Positions 43,837 to 56,274 of a stretch of 64,000 nucleotides of DNA are shown here, piece by piece. The stretch is taken from NCBI GenBank assembly GCA_038277395.1, contig CM076189.1:238640653-238704652 (forward strand), in the 5' to 3' direction. How positions within the stretch are numbered: position 1 is the stretch's first letter; the number at the start of each line of letters is the position of its first letter. The translations under genes were made by a program, and so were the position numbers. This stretch comes from Dryocosmus kuriphilus (taxonomy: Eukaryota > Arthropoda > Insecta > Hymenoptera > Cynipidae). The notes under the pieces are model-generated. The model searched no databases and had not been told where the DNA came from. It saw only the letters and a program-made list of their open reading frames with translations.

Positions 43837-46621
43837 AATTAATCCAGATAACATCCCCTGGTAGTGAGCACTTTTCTACCCATGAGCATGAATGGCTGAT
43901 CCTTCCCGATTCCGTAGAACCTGTGGATTACAGAGAAGTAGACACTTCCTGCAATTTAAATTTTGATCCTATGAAAGCGGTAAGAGTGTATAATAGTAAT
44001 AGAGCGGTGACGGTAACTGCATCATATTAAAAGTAGACGTAGACTTTCATCATCCTTCGCCTTTAAAAGATCTGTCTGAAATTCAAACAGATACTGCTAT
44101 AGAGGAACAGGTGATAACAATTAGCATTCCTTCGCCACCAGCAACTACTCTTCCTTATGAAGCAGAAAATGTGCTGCAAGAAGAAGAGGTGCTGGACGAA
44201 TTCGTTAAAGAAGATAATGAAATGCGATTGAAACAAGAAGTAAATAGATTGCGCTCAATGTTAGGGTAGGTGGAGAATGAGTTAGCAGATATTAAAGGGA
44301 AAACTGTTGCTAGTAATGAAAAATTATCTGACTCTTTCGAAGAACCAGATATCAAGTCGATCTTAGAATCATTAGATTCTTCTCATCCGATAAGGAAAAC
44401 AATGATAGAGCTACAGTTGAGATCTGATAACTCTAAAGTACCTTACACAGATGAGCAATGGCTTTTAGCAATGAAAATTCATTACTTTTCAGCATCATGC
44501 TATGAAAGACTTAGGCAAAGCGGGCTGCAATTACCTCATAGCAGAAATGTTGAAAAGAACATTGCTAAACAGGATATTATTCCTGGGTTTATCGAGAAGC
44601 AATTTGAAGATTTAGAAATTTTATTACGCGCTTATCCTTCTGAAGCACGTGTTGCATTGTTAAATTTGATGAAATTGCAACAAAGGAACTGGAAGTATAT
44701 TCAGCCAAGCATGATGTAGTAGAAGGCTTTGAAGACCTTGGGCCATTAGGTAGAACTCAAAAACGTGATAATCAAGTTTTTGTATTGGTTTGCATCCCAG
44801 TTACCGAAGGCGAATTGTAAGTGGATTTTTTTTGCGCGCAGCTGTGTAAGTGGCAAAGATATTGTGTCTTTGTTACATATAATGATCGATAAAGACCACA
44901 AAGTTGGCGCATATGTCCGAATGACAGTTTGCGATCAAGTTTCTCCTAACTTGAAATGCTATAAACTTTTACAAGTAACAACGGAGGACCCTACTTTAAC
45001 TTACAAAGGTAAAATGATCATTGCCATTCATGACTTTCTCCATGAAGTGAAAAACTTGGTCACTGCTCTTCGTAAATATGGAATACTATACATGAAGGGC
45101 AAGAAACTGTGTTTTTCGGACATGAAAAGCGTCTGGGAAGAAGACCGAAAATATGAGTTGTCCTGCAACTTAGGTCACATCAAAGAGGTCCACATGTTTC
45201 GAAACTCATTTCAAAAAATGAATTGTCGGCGATCCTTGCAAATGGTTGGTGGTCGAATGGGCAAGGCATTAAAAGAAGCTCATTCTAAAAAGTTTGTTAA
45301 ATCCGACACGCTTGAAGAATCAGGTGATTGCATTCTTGACCTCAACCGTGTGACTGATTTTGGCAATAGTTTCAGACTTTATGACAAAAATCCGCTAAAA
45401 TGTGCTTTATTTCCAGAACGTCCAGAGCTTATTAAGGTACTCGAAAATTTTCTTACTTGGGTACCGACTTTGAAAGTCTGTGATGCAAAAAGTAAGAAAA
45501 TGAAGAGTTTACCTTGATTTTTACCACTCGAAATGACGATTCGCGGAATTCTACAACGGTACAAGGAAGTGAAATTCCCCTTGTGCACAGCATTGTGCAG
45601 CCAGGATACCGTAGATACACTTTTCTCCAGATTGAGAGGACGGGGCAGTTTCAATCAAAATCCTTCACCTGGCATGGTTCGCCTGATCCTACGTCACATG
45701 CTCGCAATTAAGCACAATATTGCTTGCTCAACCAGAGGCAACGTCTCTGTTGAAGAGGAAGATCCTCATCAAGCAATATCTGAGGCCAAAATGACGGCAT
45801 TCAAAGCACAGCGTAAGAAAAGCGACGAGCATCAAGTGGCTGCAGTCCGTGCTATTGCATATGTTGAAGAAACAGAACGTTTTATTGAAGATGCCACGGT
45901 CGTTGATCAAAAGACAAATTGTGACGAAGATTCAGGTAGTGAGATAGACACTGACATTGAAGGTGACGACGACAGTGACAATGACGACGACCGAAATGGC
46001 GACCGGGATGTTATCCGTTTTGATGAAACATGTCACGATGGCCTCACTGATCTTGGCTCTACTCTCTTTCCACAAACAAGTTAAAGAATTACTTCATTCC
46101 TCTGAGACAGAAATGCCTTTTCAAGCATACAGTGGCACATATGAAAGGAGTTCTTTAACCTACTTTGCTGGTTGGAGTGTCCACACAGCCACGAAGAAGT
46201 GGCAATGTGGTCTTTGCTTAGATCAACTTTTGAAGCCTCCAGAAGCACTAGGAGATAAAAATGACTCCTACATAGAATCAAGAGAGTACGAGTTAAGATC
46301 GAATTACAAAGTGACTCTTTTGAAGAAGCCTTCGAAGAAATTTCGCGCGAAATCGTGACAGCAAATTTGCTCACATTCGAACTTCGCGTAACTGCAGAAC
46401 GTCACAAATATGGCATTCTCAAATATCTTGTGAATAACGCGATTTGCGACACGGTCAAAATGTACCCTGAATGGTTCTCTGAATCTGATCCTTGTCATGA
46501 TCAAAGGCTCTATGCTCTGAGAGCCTTATTCACTGCAAAAATACATCGTGTTTGCAGTATCGACAATAGTAAGGCAATATCTGCAAAGCAGTCGAAACTG
46601 AAAGCAAATGCTGCTAAAAGG

Positions 46622-46746
46622 ATGGCAATGGGGCAATGGGGGTGCCCCAGCCATCGCCCCCTCCTGTGAGATCCAATGCACGCCGATGGGCGGTGAGCAC
46701 GGCGAAGCCGTGCCACCCGCGCACCCGCGGTGGTTGACCTCCCAGA
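46622..46746. other. GC-rich insert at the end of the THAP gene
   Basis: A block of strikingly higher GC than its surroundings, with an ACGGCGAAGCCGT hairpin and GCGCACCCGCGG. The coding resemblance of the THAP gene stops where it begins, so it looks inserted. Family not recognised. Confidence 0.45.
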
Positions 46747-47070
46747 AAAATGATACTAACTGGAAGGAATTTTTGTGCAGTACCCGTTCGGGCATTATTA
46801 CACAATCTGAGAGAAACTTGACATGGCAGAGAGTAGAAGTGACGTTAATGTGTGGGGAAAAGCCCTCAAGAAGGGAAAAGACCACAATAATCTAAGATAT
46901 TATTTTATGTTGTAGAAGTAAAGAAAAAGAAAGGAGAGGGTTTACTGAGGTCGAAAGTGAAGATTGAAGCCAGGTCTAGGGTCGCAAGTCGACCCCACAC
47001 CCCGAGTCTGGGTGACTTATTTCATGAGAAAGTCTTTTGTCATCGCATGCTTGCGAAGTGGGTCATAGTT

Positions 47071-47250
47071 CCCAGCGGGTACTGAGATGTTCTAAATACG
47101 TCCTTAGAATGTACCTCTATGTCCTGTGAATTGACGTCTTTAAGAAATCCTTTGGATCTTTACATGTCCTTAAAAGATCCGCAGGACGTCCTCAAGACAT
47201 CCGCCAAAAGACGTCTGTAGGACAACCTTAGGACATGTGTGCCCACTGGG
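47071..47250. repeat. Small MITE-like repeat with CCCAGYGGG ends
   Basis: About 180 bp with ends CCCAGCGGGTAC and GTGTGCCCACTGGG in inverted orientation, filled with degenerate GGACGTC/GTCCT motifs. It lies at the 3' end of the LINE ORF2 frame, whose LINE-like residues stop just before it. Confidence 0.55.
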
Positions 47251-49875
47251 TTATATTTCCCTAAGGAGTAAATATGTTCAACGAGCGATAGTGATGCAGA
47301 ATCATAGAATTTATTAGCAGTTTCTTTAATATAATCTGAAATATAAGTTAGTTGAAATTCTTTATGTAAAACTGAGTTTTTTGTATATTTGGGTGCCTTG
47401 ATGATGCGTCTGAGAAATTTGTTTTGAATTATCTGAATCTGATTAATATTACTTTTTGACGCACCGCCCCAGGTTGTACAGGCGTAGTTTATGATAGGTC
47501 GTATAAACATTTTATAGATTATGATCGTATGGTCAGGTTTTAGACTTGAGTGTCGATTGACAATAGGATGTAGGCGCGAGATAACCCTGAGAGCTTTTCC
47601 TTTAGTGTCCTGAATATGTTCTTTCCAATTGAGGCGTCTATGGAGCTTACCTCCTAAGTATTTTACGGAATTTTTCCACCCAATTGATTCATTAAACATT
47701 TGCGGTGGATCTATTTTGACTGGCCTTCTAACTGAGAAAAGAATTGATTCTGATTTTGAAACGTTAATTTTTATTCTCCAAAGTTTAGTCCATATCTCAA
47801 TAATTTTAAGAGCATTACTATATTAAGCAGTTTTAGGATTTTGTGAATTGGCCAGGAAGAAGTAAATAGTGCAGTGTCATCTGCGTATATTCCAATGGAA
47901 ACTTCAGAAACCTCGGGGATATCGTTTACGTATATAATAAAGAAGACAGGTCCGAGGATACTACCTTGGGGGACACCCGCTCGGCTTGACAGTGTATTCT
48001 GTAATTTGACTGAAAATTTTCTATTAGTTAAATACGAATGAATAAAGAAAATGAGCCATCTTGGAAAATTGTATGTAATAAGTTTTCTGAGTAGGCCTAT
48101 GTGCCAGACACTGTCAAAGGCCTTTGCCACATCGAGAAAAACAGCTCCAGTATGCTTTTTCCGATTGAAATTTAAGCTAATGGCTTCTGTGAGCCTGAAC
48201 ATCAAGTGCTGAGTGGAATGACCTTTTCTGAAGCCGTATTGTTGCGGTTTAAGAATGCTGTTTTCCTCGAGGTGACAATTTATACGGGAGAGAATTATTT
48301 TTTCAAAAATTTTGCTCATTGTATTTAAAAGGCTAATGGGTCTATAGCTAGTTAGATGATATGGATCTTTGCCTTTTTTCTGAAAAACTAAGATGTGGTT
48401 CATTTTCCAGGAATCAGGAAAGTAGCTAAGTTGTAGACATGTGTTGAAAATAATAGCAAGCAGAGTGATGCACGAGACAGGAAGCTTTTTAAGAACTAGA
48501 TTTGAAATTGAGTCAGGGCCAGGCGCTTTATTGTTTTTAGTAGTTTTAATCTGTTTGGTTATTTCTTTTGCGATTATTTTCTTGAAATTATCAGTACAGG
48601 GGGTTTTGAGGTACTCGAAAACATTTTTTTCACATTCAGTGATATGTTGCAGGTCTGATGGTTCATCATGTGGCGAGAAGTTACTTTCATAATTATCTGC
48701 TAGTAGGTTCGCTTTATCGCTTGAAGAAAGTGTAAAGGTTTGATCGGATTTTTTGAGAGGGAGGATAGTAGTTTGCGGTTTTGTAAGGGCCTTCGTCATG
48801 CGCCAAATGGAGTTATCTTTGATCTCTAGCTTTCCGACTACTGTATTCCAATTATTGCACCTGCGTTCAATAGTCTTTACAGCAATGGTTTTTCGAAGAT
48901 GATTAATCGTATTTTTTGGAATGGGGTTTTTTTTCGTTTTCTGATGTTTATTACAAAGCTTGTTACGAATGTTGATGACATCTTGAATCTGAGGGCTGAG
49001 GGGCGGATCGTATTCATTAAATGTAGTCTGAGGGACTGAAGTTTGAAAAGCAGTTTTTATATTAAGAGTGAGGTTTACTATGGCTTGATCTATTTGAGTA
49101 GTATTTAGTAATGTGGGTTCTAAATCTAGTTGGGATTCCAGAGTCGAGGTGAAAGTCTGCCAGTTTGCTTTGGCAAAATTGTAGCGAGGTGCAACCGGAG
49201 ATTTTTCACATTTAGTATGGAGGCTAAGTAAAATTGGTCGATGATCTGAATCTAGTTCGTTTATAATGGTAGTGTCATGATTAAAGTAATTATTTTTAGT
49301 TATTGCGAAATCAATGAGGCCCGATTTATGTTTAGTATTATGGGGAAAAAAAAGGTATGTGAATCTGGTGCGGAGGCGGACAGATTTTTGTCCGTTATGA
49401 ATTGAAATGACTGCTTTCCGGTCTTGTTAGTTGTTCTGCTATTTCAAGCTAGATGTTTCGCGTTGAAGTCGCCTGCAGCAATAACCGAGGGTGCAAGTTT
49501 AAAAATTTTACTGTAATCATTTTTTGTAGATGCTTTAGAGCAAGTTTGATATAGCGAGACGATAGCGTACGGATTTCCATGTATTTTTATTTGAATAGCA
49601 GTAGCTTCGAGAGTTTCTAGTTCGGGTATTATTAGTTCATGATGTTCAATATTTTCTTGAATTAAAATGGCGGTTCCCCTATTAGTGTTGCTCCTGTAAG
49701 ATTTATAGCCACGTATAAGATTGACTCGTAGGGATTCGCGGAGTAAAGTTTCGCTGAGCAGGCATATGTTTATGCTATTTTGATAGAGATAAGTAGCTAG
49801 TTTATGTCTTTTTTTATAGAAACCCTGTGCGTTCCAAAAAATAATTTTTAATAAGTTATTACTGGAGGTGGCCAT
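47251..49875 (-). pseudogene. Jockey-like LINE ORF2: endonuclease and reverse transcriptase
   Basis: Minus-strand frames 49875-49444 (apurinic-type endonuclease: IIFWNAQGF, LLSETLL, AAGDFNAKH), a stop-rich middle (49440-48800), 48799-47771 (RT: YRPISLLNTMSKIFEKII, FLDVAKAFDSVWH, and the active-site box YADDTALF) and 47699 onward (C-terminal thumb-like region and a Cys-poor tail). ORF2 starts 17 bases before the ORF1 stop codon ends, an overlap normal for this clade. Frameshifts near 49440 and 47780 make it inactive. It would nick target DNA and prime reverse transcription there. Confidence 0.8.
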
Positions 49876-51262
49876 TTTCGATAGCGAGTGTTAATATATT
49901 ATTTATAATCTCGGCGGTTGAATTTATTGCTTCGGTTAGATTTATTTTTCCCCCCATTATATCGGTGGTCAAGGTCGTGGTGCGATTTAAAAGGCTTATT
50001 AAGTTGATTTTTATTATCTGGGATGCAGCAGTGTGAGTAGGCGCGGCTACTGGAGTGACTCTAGTCTGTGGAGTAGTTTTTAACACGGCGTTGGATGTTT
50101 TAACTTGTGTATTATTTTGCAGTTTTTTAATTGACTGCCTAGGTTTAGAATTGATCGCGCTTGGCTTAGATTGTGTCGCAGACGCCACAATTGTGCTGAA
50201 AAGCGGTACATTTTGCGGAGTGGGGGTGAAAACGGGGGGTGTCTGCTTTTGCGGAGAGCTTTGCATCGGCGTAGTCTGTGGAGTAGGTTCTTTATTTTGA
50301 GTTACTACATTTTTTACTTTTTTGACATCTGAGGTTATTAATTTACTTTTGTTTTGATCATGACTGGAGTTTTGATTTCTGGAGGCTTTCTTAAACGCAG
50401 AACAGCCTCGATAGTTGGCCGGATGATCTTCCGAGCAGTTAGCGCTGGTAGCCGGAGCTTGCGGGTCTTTTTCGCAGCTTGAGCTACGGTGCGAGCCTCC
50501 ACATTTGACGCAACGTGGGGTAGCGTGGCACATGCCGGAAACATGGTGGAACCTCTGGCAGTTGAATTACTGAGAGGTTTCCTTTGATTTAACATAGGGC
50601 TCCACCTTTATTTTTATAAACGCTAGGGATTGTAGGTTTAGATGGTCTTTTGCCTGCGGCGAATTTGGGATCGTAAGAAGAATCATAGGCCGGGCTTTTC
50701 TAGATTGTCGGTTACTCATCTGACTGATAATAGTGACTGTATATCCTTCTTCCTGTAGTTCAGCAAGTACTGAATCTTCAGGGCAAGAAATCGGGATATT
50801 TCTAATGACAGGTTTAACAGGGGGTGATTCTATGTTCTTGTACAAGTATTACTCGAATCCTTCCTTTTCTAAGTTAGAAATTACTGTCTGGTAGTCCTCT
50901 AAGTAGGTAACGCGAACGGAGTAGATGTTAGAGCCCATGTTATAGATTATGGGCTTAAATTGGGTCGATTTTTTCAAGAATTTATGCAGGACAGTGTAGG
51001 GATGATTGGCCTCATCCACTAGCACATTTATGGGGGGAATTTTGCCCAGCCCTGATTTTACTTGGGGGGTCTTGGCGCTTGAGCCCGATGGTCTATTCTG
51101 TCTAACTGAATCGGGCTTGCATAAAGGGGACATGCTTATAATCGACGTCCTTGACGTCTCACTGCTTCCATCTATGGAAGTAGTGGATTGGCGTCGTCAC
51201 TTTCTTGATGACGCGATGGTGAAGCCATCGTCGTCCATCTTTTCCTCGTGCTCCAGAGGCAT
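49859..51262 (-). pseudogene. Jockey-like LINE ORF1 (zinc-knuckle RNA-binding protein)
   Basis: The first in-frame ATG on the minus strand is at 51262. A TGA lies near 51199, then frames 51133-50849, 50845-50567 and 50533-49859 follow. The last holds Cys/His knuckles (CHATPRCVKCGGSHRSSSC) and a Pro/Thr/Gln-rich tail. It would coat LINE RNA. Several shifts show decay. The 5' end of the element is not sharply defined but lies near 51310. Confidence 0.7.
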
Positions 51263-51344
51263 AATGCCTCCGAGCCGCCTTCCTGGCGTTGGCGTAGAGT
51301 TACAATGAGATTTCTCATCGTCGTTTTAAAACACTCACTTGCAC

Positions 51345-51570
51345 AATCTTGCTACAAAGAGTACATGCAAGGTTAATTCAGGTTGATTCGTAGTTTTATT
51401 AACGATGGCAGGGTTTGCGAGCACGCGAAGTATACCAACGTCTACAAAACAACTCGAACTTTGCCCTAACCCTAAGGTGGCCGTGCAACGAACCCAAAAA
51501 GGACTGATACTCTCGAGTGCCTTTACAATTTTCTATCTTATAGCTACACTGAATTTAAATTTTAAATTTT
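51345..51570 (-). repeat. Relic of an ERV-2-related leader
   Basis: On the minus strand it matches the ERV-2 leader around 28490-28760 at roughly four of five bases, including GGTGGCCGTGCAACG-type segments read in reverse and ACTCTCGAGTGC. It shows that a second, older relative of ERV-2 was once here. Confidence 0.7.
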
Positions 51571-52227
51571 AATTTTAACACTGATTTGTCAGACATGTTT
51601 GAATAACAAGATTATTCATCAATCGATGATAGATTCAATATACTTGACAGAAGCAGAATAATCTATCGAGAATCTTCTTGACGAGTCAGTCAACTTCGTC
51701 GACTGAGAGACAGAGCAAGATATGGTACAGGTCTGGTCATTCCCGGCAGAATCGATCTTTCTTGACAATCACAAGAAAATTCAGAACGAATCATCAATCA
51801 TTCCAATCTGATCTCATTAGACAATCTATTCTTCTGATGATCAATCGAATCCTGTCCTGAATGTAGGCGAAAATGTAGTTAGCTATATATATTGGTCGTC
51901 CCCACCACTGCTCCTTATCTCATCTACTGCATTATATCTGTGCTAAAACTTAGTGCCTTCGAATACTCCTAGTTTGAATTTAATTTTACACCTGTTTTGA
52001 AATTATTAATATGAAAATGCGATCATCTTAAAATAAATAATAACCGCAATTTTTAATATTCATATCGCAATAACATTTGTTTTAGGCAATCCCTACTGAA
52101 AATTTCGACGTCGAAAACTACGCCAGAAACTACGTCGTTGAAAACTACGCCAAACGGAAAACATAACACGGAAGAAATAAGTGATGGAAAATTTACTGGA
52201 ATAGTGTCAATACACATTAACAATAGT
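51571..52227. other. Intergenic stretch
   Basis: No supported feature. Contains ACTACG-type degenerate repeats around 52100-52150 (GAAAACTACGCC, GAAACTACGTCG), with similar words near 55530-55620. Confidence 0.4.
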
Positions 52228-52803
52228 GTTAATACAATATTTGTAGATCTTTTTGAGTTGAACAACTTTGTTTATTGTCATTTTTTTCGTATTTTGAATA
52301 TTTTGGTAAGAAATTTGAATTTTTGATTTTTAATAACGTTATCTCAATTAAAAAAAAACCGTGCATTTTATCAAAAAATGAGTAAAACAAAATCTGTAGA
52401 TTTTTTTGAGATGAACAATTTTCATTTCTTATATTTTTTTTTTGTATCTCGCATAGTTTAGTCGGAAAATGGACTTTTTGATTTTGTAAAAATCGTTTTT
52501 GATGGATAAAACCAGAACCGTTGGTCAAAAACCGTTGCGTAACTAACTCGTCCTTTCTTTCACTCCTTAAAGAAGTGTGCCAAAGTGCAATCCAATCCGA
52601 TTAGTCCTTCGAAAGTTATCGTGGAAACAGACAACAACGACAACAACGACAACGGCAACAACAATGAAGAAAACAGACAGACCGACACCGTTGTAAAAAT
52701 CGTTTTTTCTCACTCAGGGGGTCTCAAAACGTAGAGATTTGATGAAATCCGCGAAAGTCAGTTTTCACATACAACTAATACCTTCTCATTGAGATGAGAA
52801 TGT
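52228..52803 (+). repeat. Hairpin-ended repeat, copy B (5' truncated)
   Basis: Begins inside the internal repeats (GTAGATCTTTTTGAG) and ends TTCTCATTGAGATGAGAATGT. It includes the GACAACAAC microsatellite at 52632-52668 and the CAGACAGACCGACACCG motif shared with the other copies. Confidence 0.75.
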
Positions 52804-52991
52804 AAAAAGAAAAAAAACTCGAAAAATTCAGCCAGCTAGTACATTTAACAATTTGTACAAAGAATAAAGCCATACAGTTTTGTTAAGAAATAGTTACTTC
52901 GAACTAACTAGTGAAAATACTTAAAACTGAATGGATTGGGTAGGAAAAGGAATACATAATTATTGTTAAGGTCTAAAATTTACAAAAAAAA

Positions 52992-54160
52992 TCTACCCGT
53001 TGCGCGGGCACATTCTCATCGCGCGCTGCGCGCGCCGCGCTTCGCGCCAAGTATGAGCGCGCCTAGGGCGCGCGTCTGTTGGCACTCGCGCTTCGCGCTC
53101 GGTGTTTATGGATCGTATAAACCTTTAAATTAAAAATTACAAAAGAAATTATTTTACTTAAGGCTCTATCGCCCGTAAAGAATACATTCTCATCATGACA
53201 CTCGCGATTTGCGCTCGATAATTACATTTTTTTAAAACACATTGTAGATTTGTAAAGTTTTTTAGTGTTTTTCCATCACGAATAACTCAAAAACTAACGG
53301 TCCTGCTCAAAAAAATGATAGAGAGCAAATTTGTAGATCTTTTTGAAGGCGAACAACTTGTGTTATTATTATTTTTCCGTGATCTTCCATAGTTTTGGCG
53401 AGAAATTTTGAAATTTTTATCTTTCTATAATGTATATAGCTTTTTATTAAAACAAAAACTGTGCAGTTCTATCAAAAAATAGTTAAAACAAAATTTGGTA
53501 GAATCTTTTTTAAATTGAACAAACTTGTTTCTTAATATACCATTTTTATTTATCTTGAATATTTTTGGCGTGAAAACCAGAGTTTTTTTTTAATTTTTAA
53601 TAGCGTTTTCTTGATTAAATCAAAAACCGTTCATTTTATCAAAAAACGGTTAAGGTTTAAGACAAAATTTGTAGATTTTTTTTGAAGATGAACAATTATA
53701 CTTTCTTAAATTTTTTTTGTATCTCTCATAGTTTAGCCGGGAAAGAAATGGTTTTTTGATTTTGTGAAAAACGTTTTTTGATGGATAAACCATAAACGTT
53801 GGTTCTCAAAAGTGGCTGTTAACGAACTCGTCCTTACTTTTTACCACTTTAATGTTTTTAAAGATAGTGTGCCAAAGCGCAAACACAATTCCGATTAGTC
53901 CTATCGAAAGTTATCGTGGTAACCAGAACGACGAACGACAACGACGACAACGAACCATATACGACATCACGACAAACGAACGACAACGACCAAACAGACA
54001 GACAGACATCGGTCGTTAACAACCAATTTTTTTTCGGATTACCAGGAGGTGTTTCCCCCCCCCCACCCTGTAAACACGTGGAGATTTCATGAACATCTAT
54101 CCGCACAAGTCAAATTTTGCATAAAATCTAATAACGCTTTCTCATTGAGATGAGACATGT
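52992..54160 (+). repeat. Hairpin-ended repeat, copy C
   Basis: Starts TCTACCCGTTGCGCGGGCACA and carries the GCGCGC-rich hairpin block, the internal repeats and a GAC-rich microsatellite (about 53925-53960). It ends GAGATGAGACATGT with small indels relative to the other copies. The 5' flank is an A-run. Confidence 0.75.
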
Positions 54161-54574
54161 TAATAATAAAAAAAAAATTGCATGTTCTGGAGCAGCCAAA
54201 CTACGTAAAAATATGAAGAAATTCTTACGTTTTTAGAGAGATATAATTCAGAGATCGGTTGAGAGCGCGAGAGACAGGTGTATGAAAATGCGCCTGAAGG
54301 TAGCGGGCGATTTTCAATAACTTATTAAAATAACTTTTATGCACTGTAATTAGAAATGTAATTTTATTCGATTAAAAGAACGTATTCATACGTTTTTAAA
54401 ATTGAAGAAAAAGGTAAATGGAACGGTTTGTATCCAAAAAAAACGTTATTCAAGAGGAATTTGATAGTACTTGCGGAAGGTGCGAATAATTCTGCTTGTT
54501 GATTATTTTCACGTACCGCATACTTATATCTACGGATAAAAGTAGATCTTTTTTATAATACAATTAACGATATG

Positions 54575-55201
54575 TTCACAATAATTCAAAAACAAAGCGT
54601 TCTGATCAAAAAAATGATGGAGAGCAAATTTGTAGATCTTTTGAGGCGAACAAGTTTGTTTATTATTATTTTTCCGTATCTTCCATAGTTTGGCAGGAAA
54701 TTTGAAATCTTTAATTTTTAATAACGTTTTATCGATTAAAACAAAAACCGTGCATTTTGTGAAAAAATGGTTAAAACAAAATTTGGAGAACTTTTTAAAT
54801 TGAACAACTTTGTTCTTTACCATTTTTTTGTATCTTGAATATTTTGGCAGGAAACCACAGTTTTTTAATTTTAATAGCGTTTTCTTGATTAAAACAAAAA
54901 CCGTTCATTTGATCGAAAAATGGTTAAGACAAAATTTGTACATTTTTTTGAGATGAACAATTTTACTGTCTTACGTTTTTTTTGTATCTCTGATAGTTTA
55001 GCCGGAAAACGGATTTTTTGATTTTGTGAAAACCGTTTTTGATGGATAAAACCATAACCGTTGGTCAAAAACCGCTGGTTAACGAACTCGTCCTTTCTTT
55101 TTGGACCCTAAAGTAGTGTGCCAAAGCGCAATCCAATCCGATTAGTCCTTCGAAAGTTATCGTGGGAACAGACGACGAAAACGACAACGACAACGACAAC
55201 G

Positions 55202-55233
<32 letters not shown>

Positions 55234-55371
55234 AACGCCAACAGACAGACAGACACGGTCGTAAAAACCATTTTTTCGGATTCAGGAGGTCTTAAAACGT
55301 GGAGATTTCATGAAATCCGCGAAAGTCAAATTTTGCATAAATCTAATACCTTCTCATTGAGATGAGAATGT
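54575..55371 (+). repeat. Hairpin-ended repeat, copy D (5' truncated)
   Basis: Internal repeats from ATAATTCAAAAAC on, a long GACAAC microsatellite (about 55170-55242) and the 3' end CTCATTGAGATGAGAATGT followed by AAAAA. Confidence 0.75.
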
Positions 55372-56274
55372 AAAAATATATATATTTAAGAAAATATATC
55401 ATCTTGTTTCATTGCAAGCGACAATCAATGTCGGTAAATATTTGGCGAATTATAAAATTACGTTGATTAATTTTACTATATTCTATATTACAATATATTA
55501 ATTAATATACTAATTTAGAAAAAAAGTTCAACGTCAGAAACTATGTTGGAACCTACGTCGTTTAGTATGCCAAACCGATGTAACTTACGTTACTTAGACG
55601 TCGGATCCCACGTAGTTTCCGCGGCGTACTTCCCGAGAATAAAATAATATATTCTAGAACAGCTTAGGTAACAAGTTAGTAACTATTTTATTATAAGCTA
55701 AAAATGCGTATTTTGCATTACTTTTAAATGAAAAAATTAGTATTTTTATTTAGTTTTGTAATTTAAAAATTCGCATTGCCTTTAAAATGAATTAAGACAT
55801 TTTTATTAACCAGATCTTAAAATTATGTTATGGATGATAGATGGTGATAGTTAAAAAGTTGACTATTTTAAGTCCTAGCCATTTTCCACATTTTCTTTGA
55901 TTAATACATTTTTTTCTAAACATATCTTAATAAATTACTTATATCAAAGCACAATTTCGTATAGTTACAAAATTTTAGACGACTTCATTTAGAAATTATG
56001 AATAAAAAACTACCCAAAATGTCTTATCACGCACACAGATTTAAAATGAAAACTTGCTAAATAATATATTCAAAAATTTTTAAATATTTGAAATTCATAG
56101 ATATCACTTATATTGAATTGAAAAAGATGATAATGTTGGAAGTCTGAATATAGCTCTAATTAAATAGGAATAATTTTAACAGAGGTTTGAAATTTATAAT
56201 TGATTTCCCAGTTTATCTTAAAATTATAAGGATGTAAAAAGGCCTTATCGAAATAAAAATAAGTATAATTAATA
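55372..56274. other. AT-rich stretch, nothing recognised
   Basis: No supported gene or clear repeat beyond ACGTCGT/ACGTAGT-type words near 55530-55620. Confidence 0.5.

Larger units (their letters stand above)
42273..46670 (+). pseudogene. THAP / P-element-like transposase gene, broken
   Basis: First exon near 42273-42344: ATG and the Cys pattern CCAYRGCTNRRSNEG, the start of a THAP DNA-binding domain, then a donor-like GT. The rest of the THAP domain was not found. Later coding pieces are about 43837-43980 (donor GGTAAGAG), 44026-44719 (with a TAG near 44267 and coiled-coil-like residues), 44765-45517, 45533-46084 (LFSRLRGRGSFNQNPSPG, a typical C-terminal pattern of P-element/THAP9 transposases, then an acidic stretch), and 46090-46670 in other frames. 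P-type transposases use an RNase-H-like catalytic core; I could not place its residues safely. Stops and shifts show it is not functional. Terminal repeats of the element were not identified. Confidence 0.65.

Noticed and set aside
50055..51308. Plus-strand Cys/Val-rich and Pro-rich frames opposite LINE ORF1
   Set aside because: Antisense shadows of the coding strand of the LINE.
55162..55365. Asp/Asn-rich frame
   Set aside because: It is a translated GACAAC microsatellite inside a non-coding repeat; the same holds for similar frames at 16180-16368 and 62568-62807.
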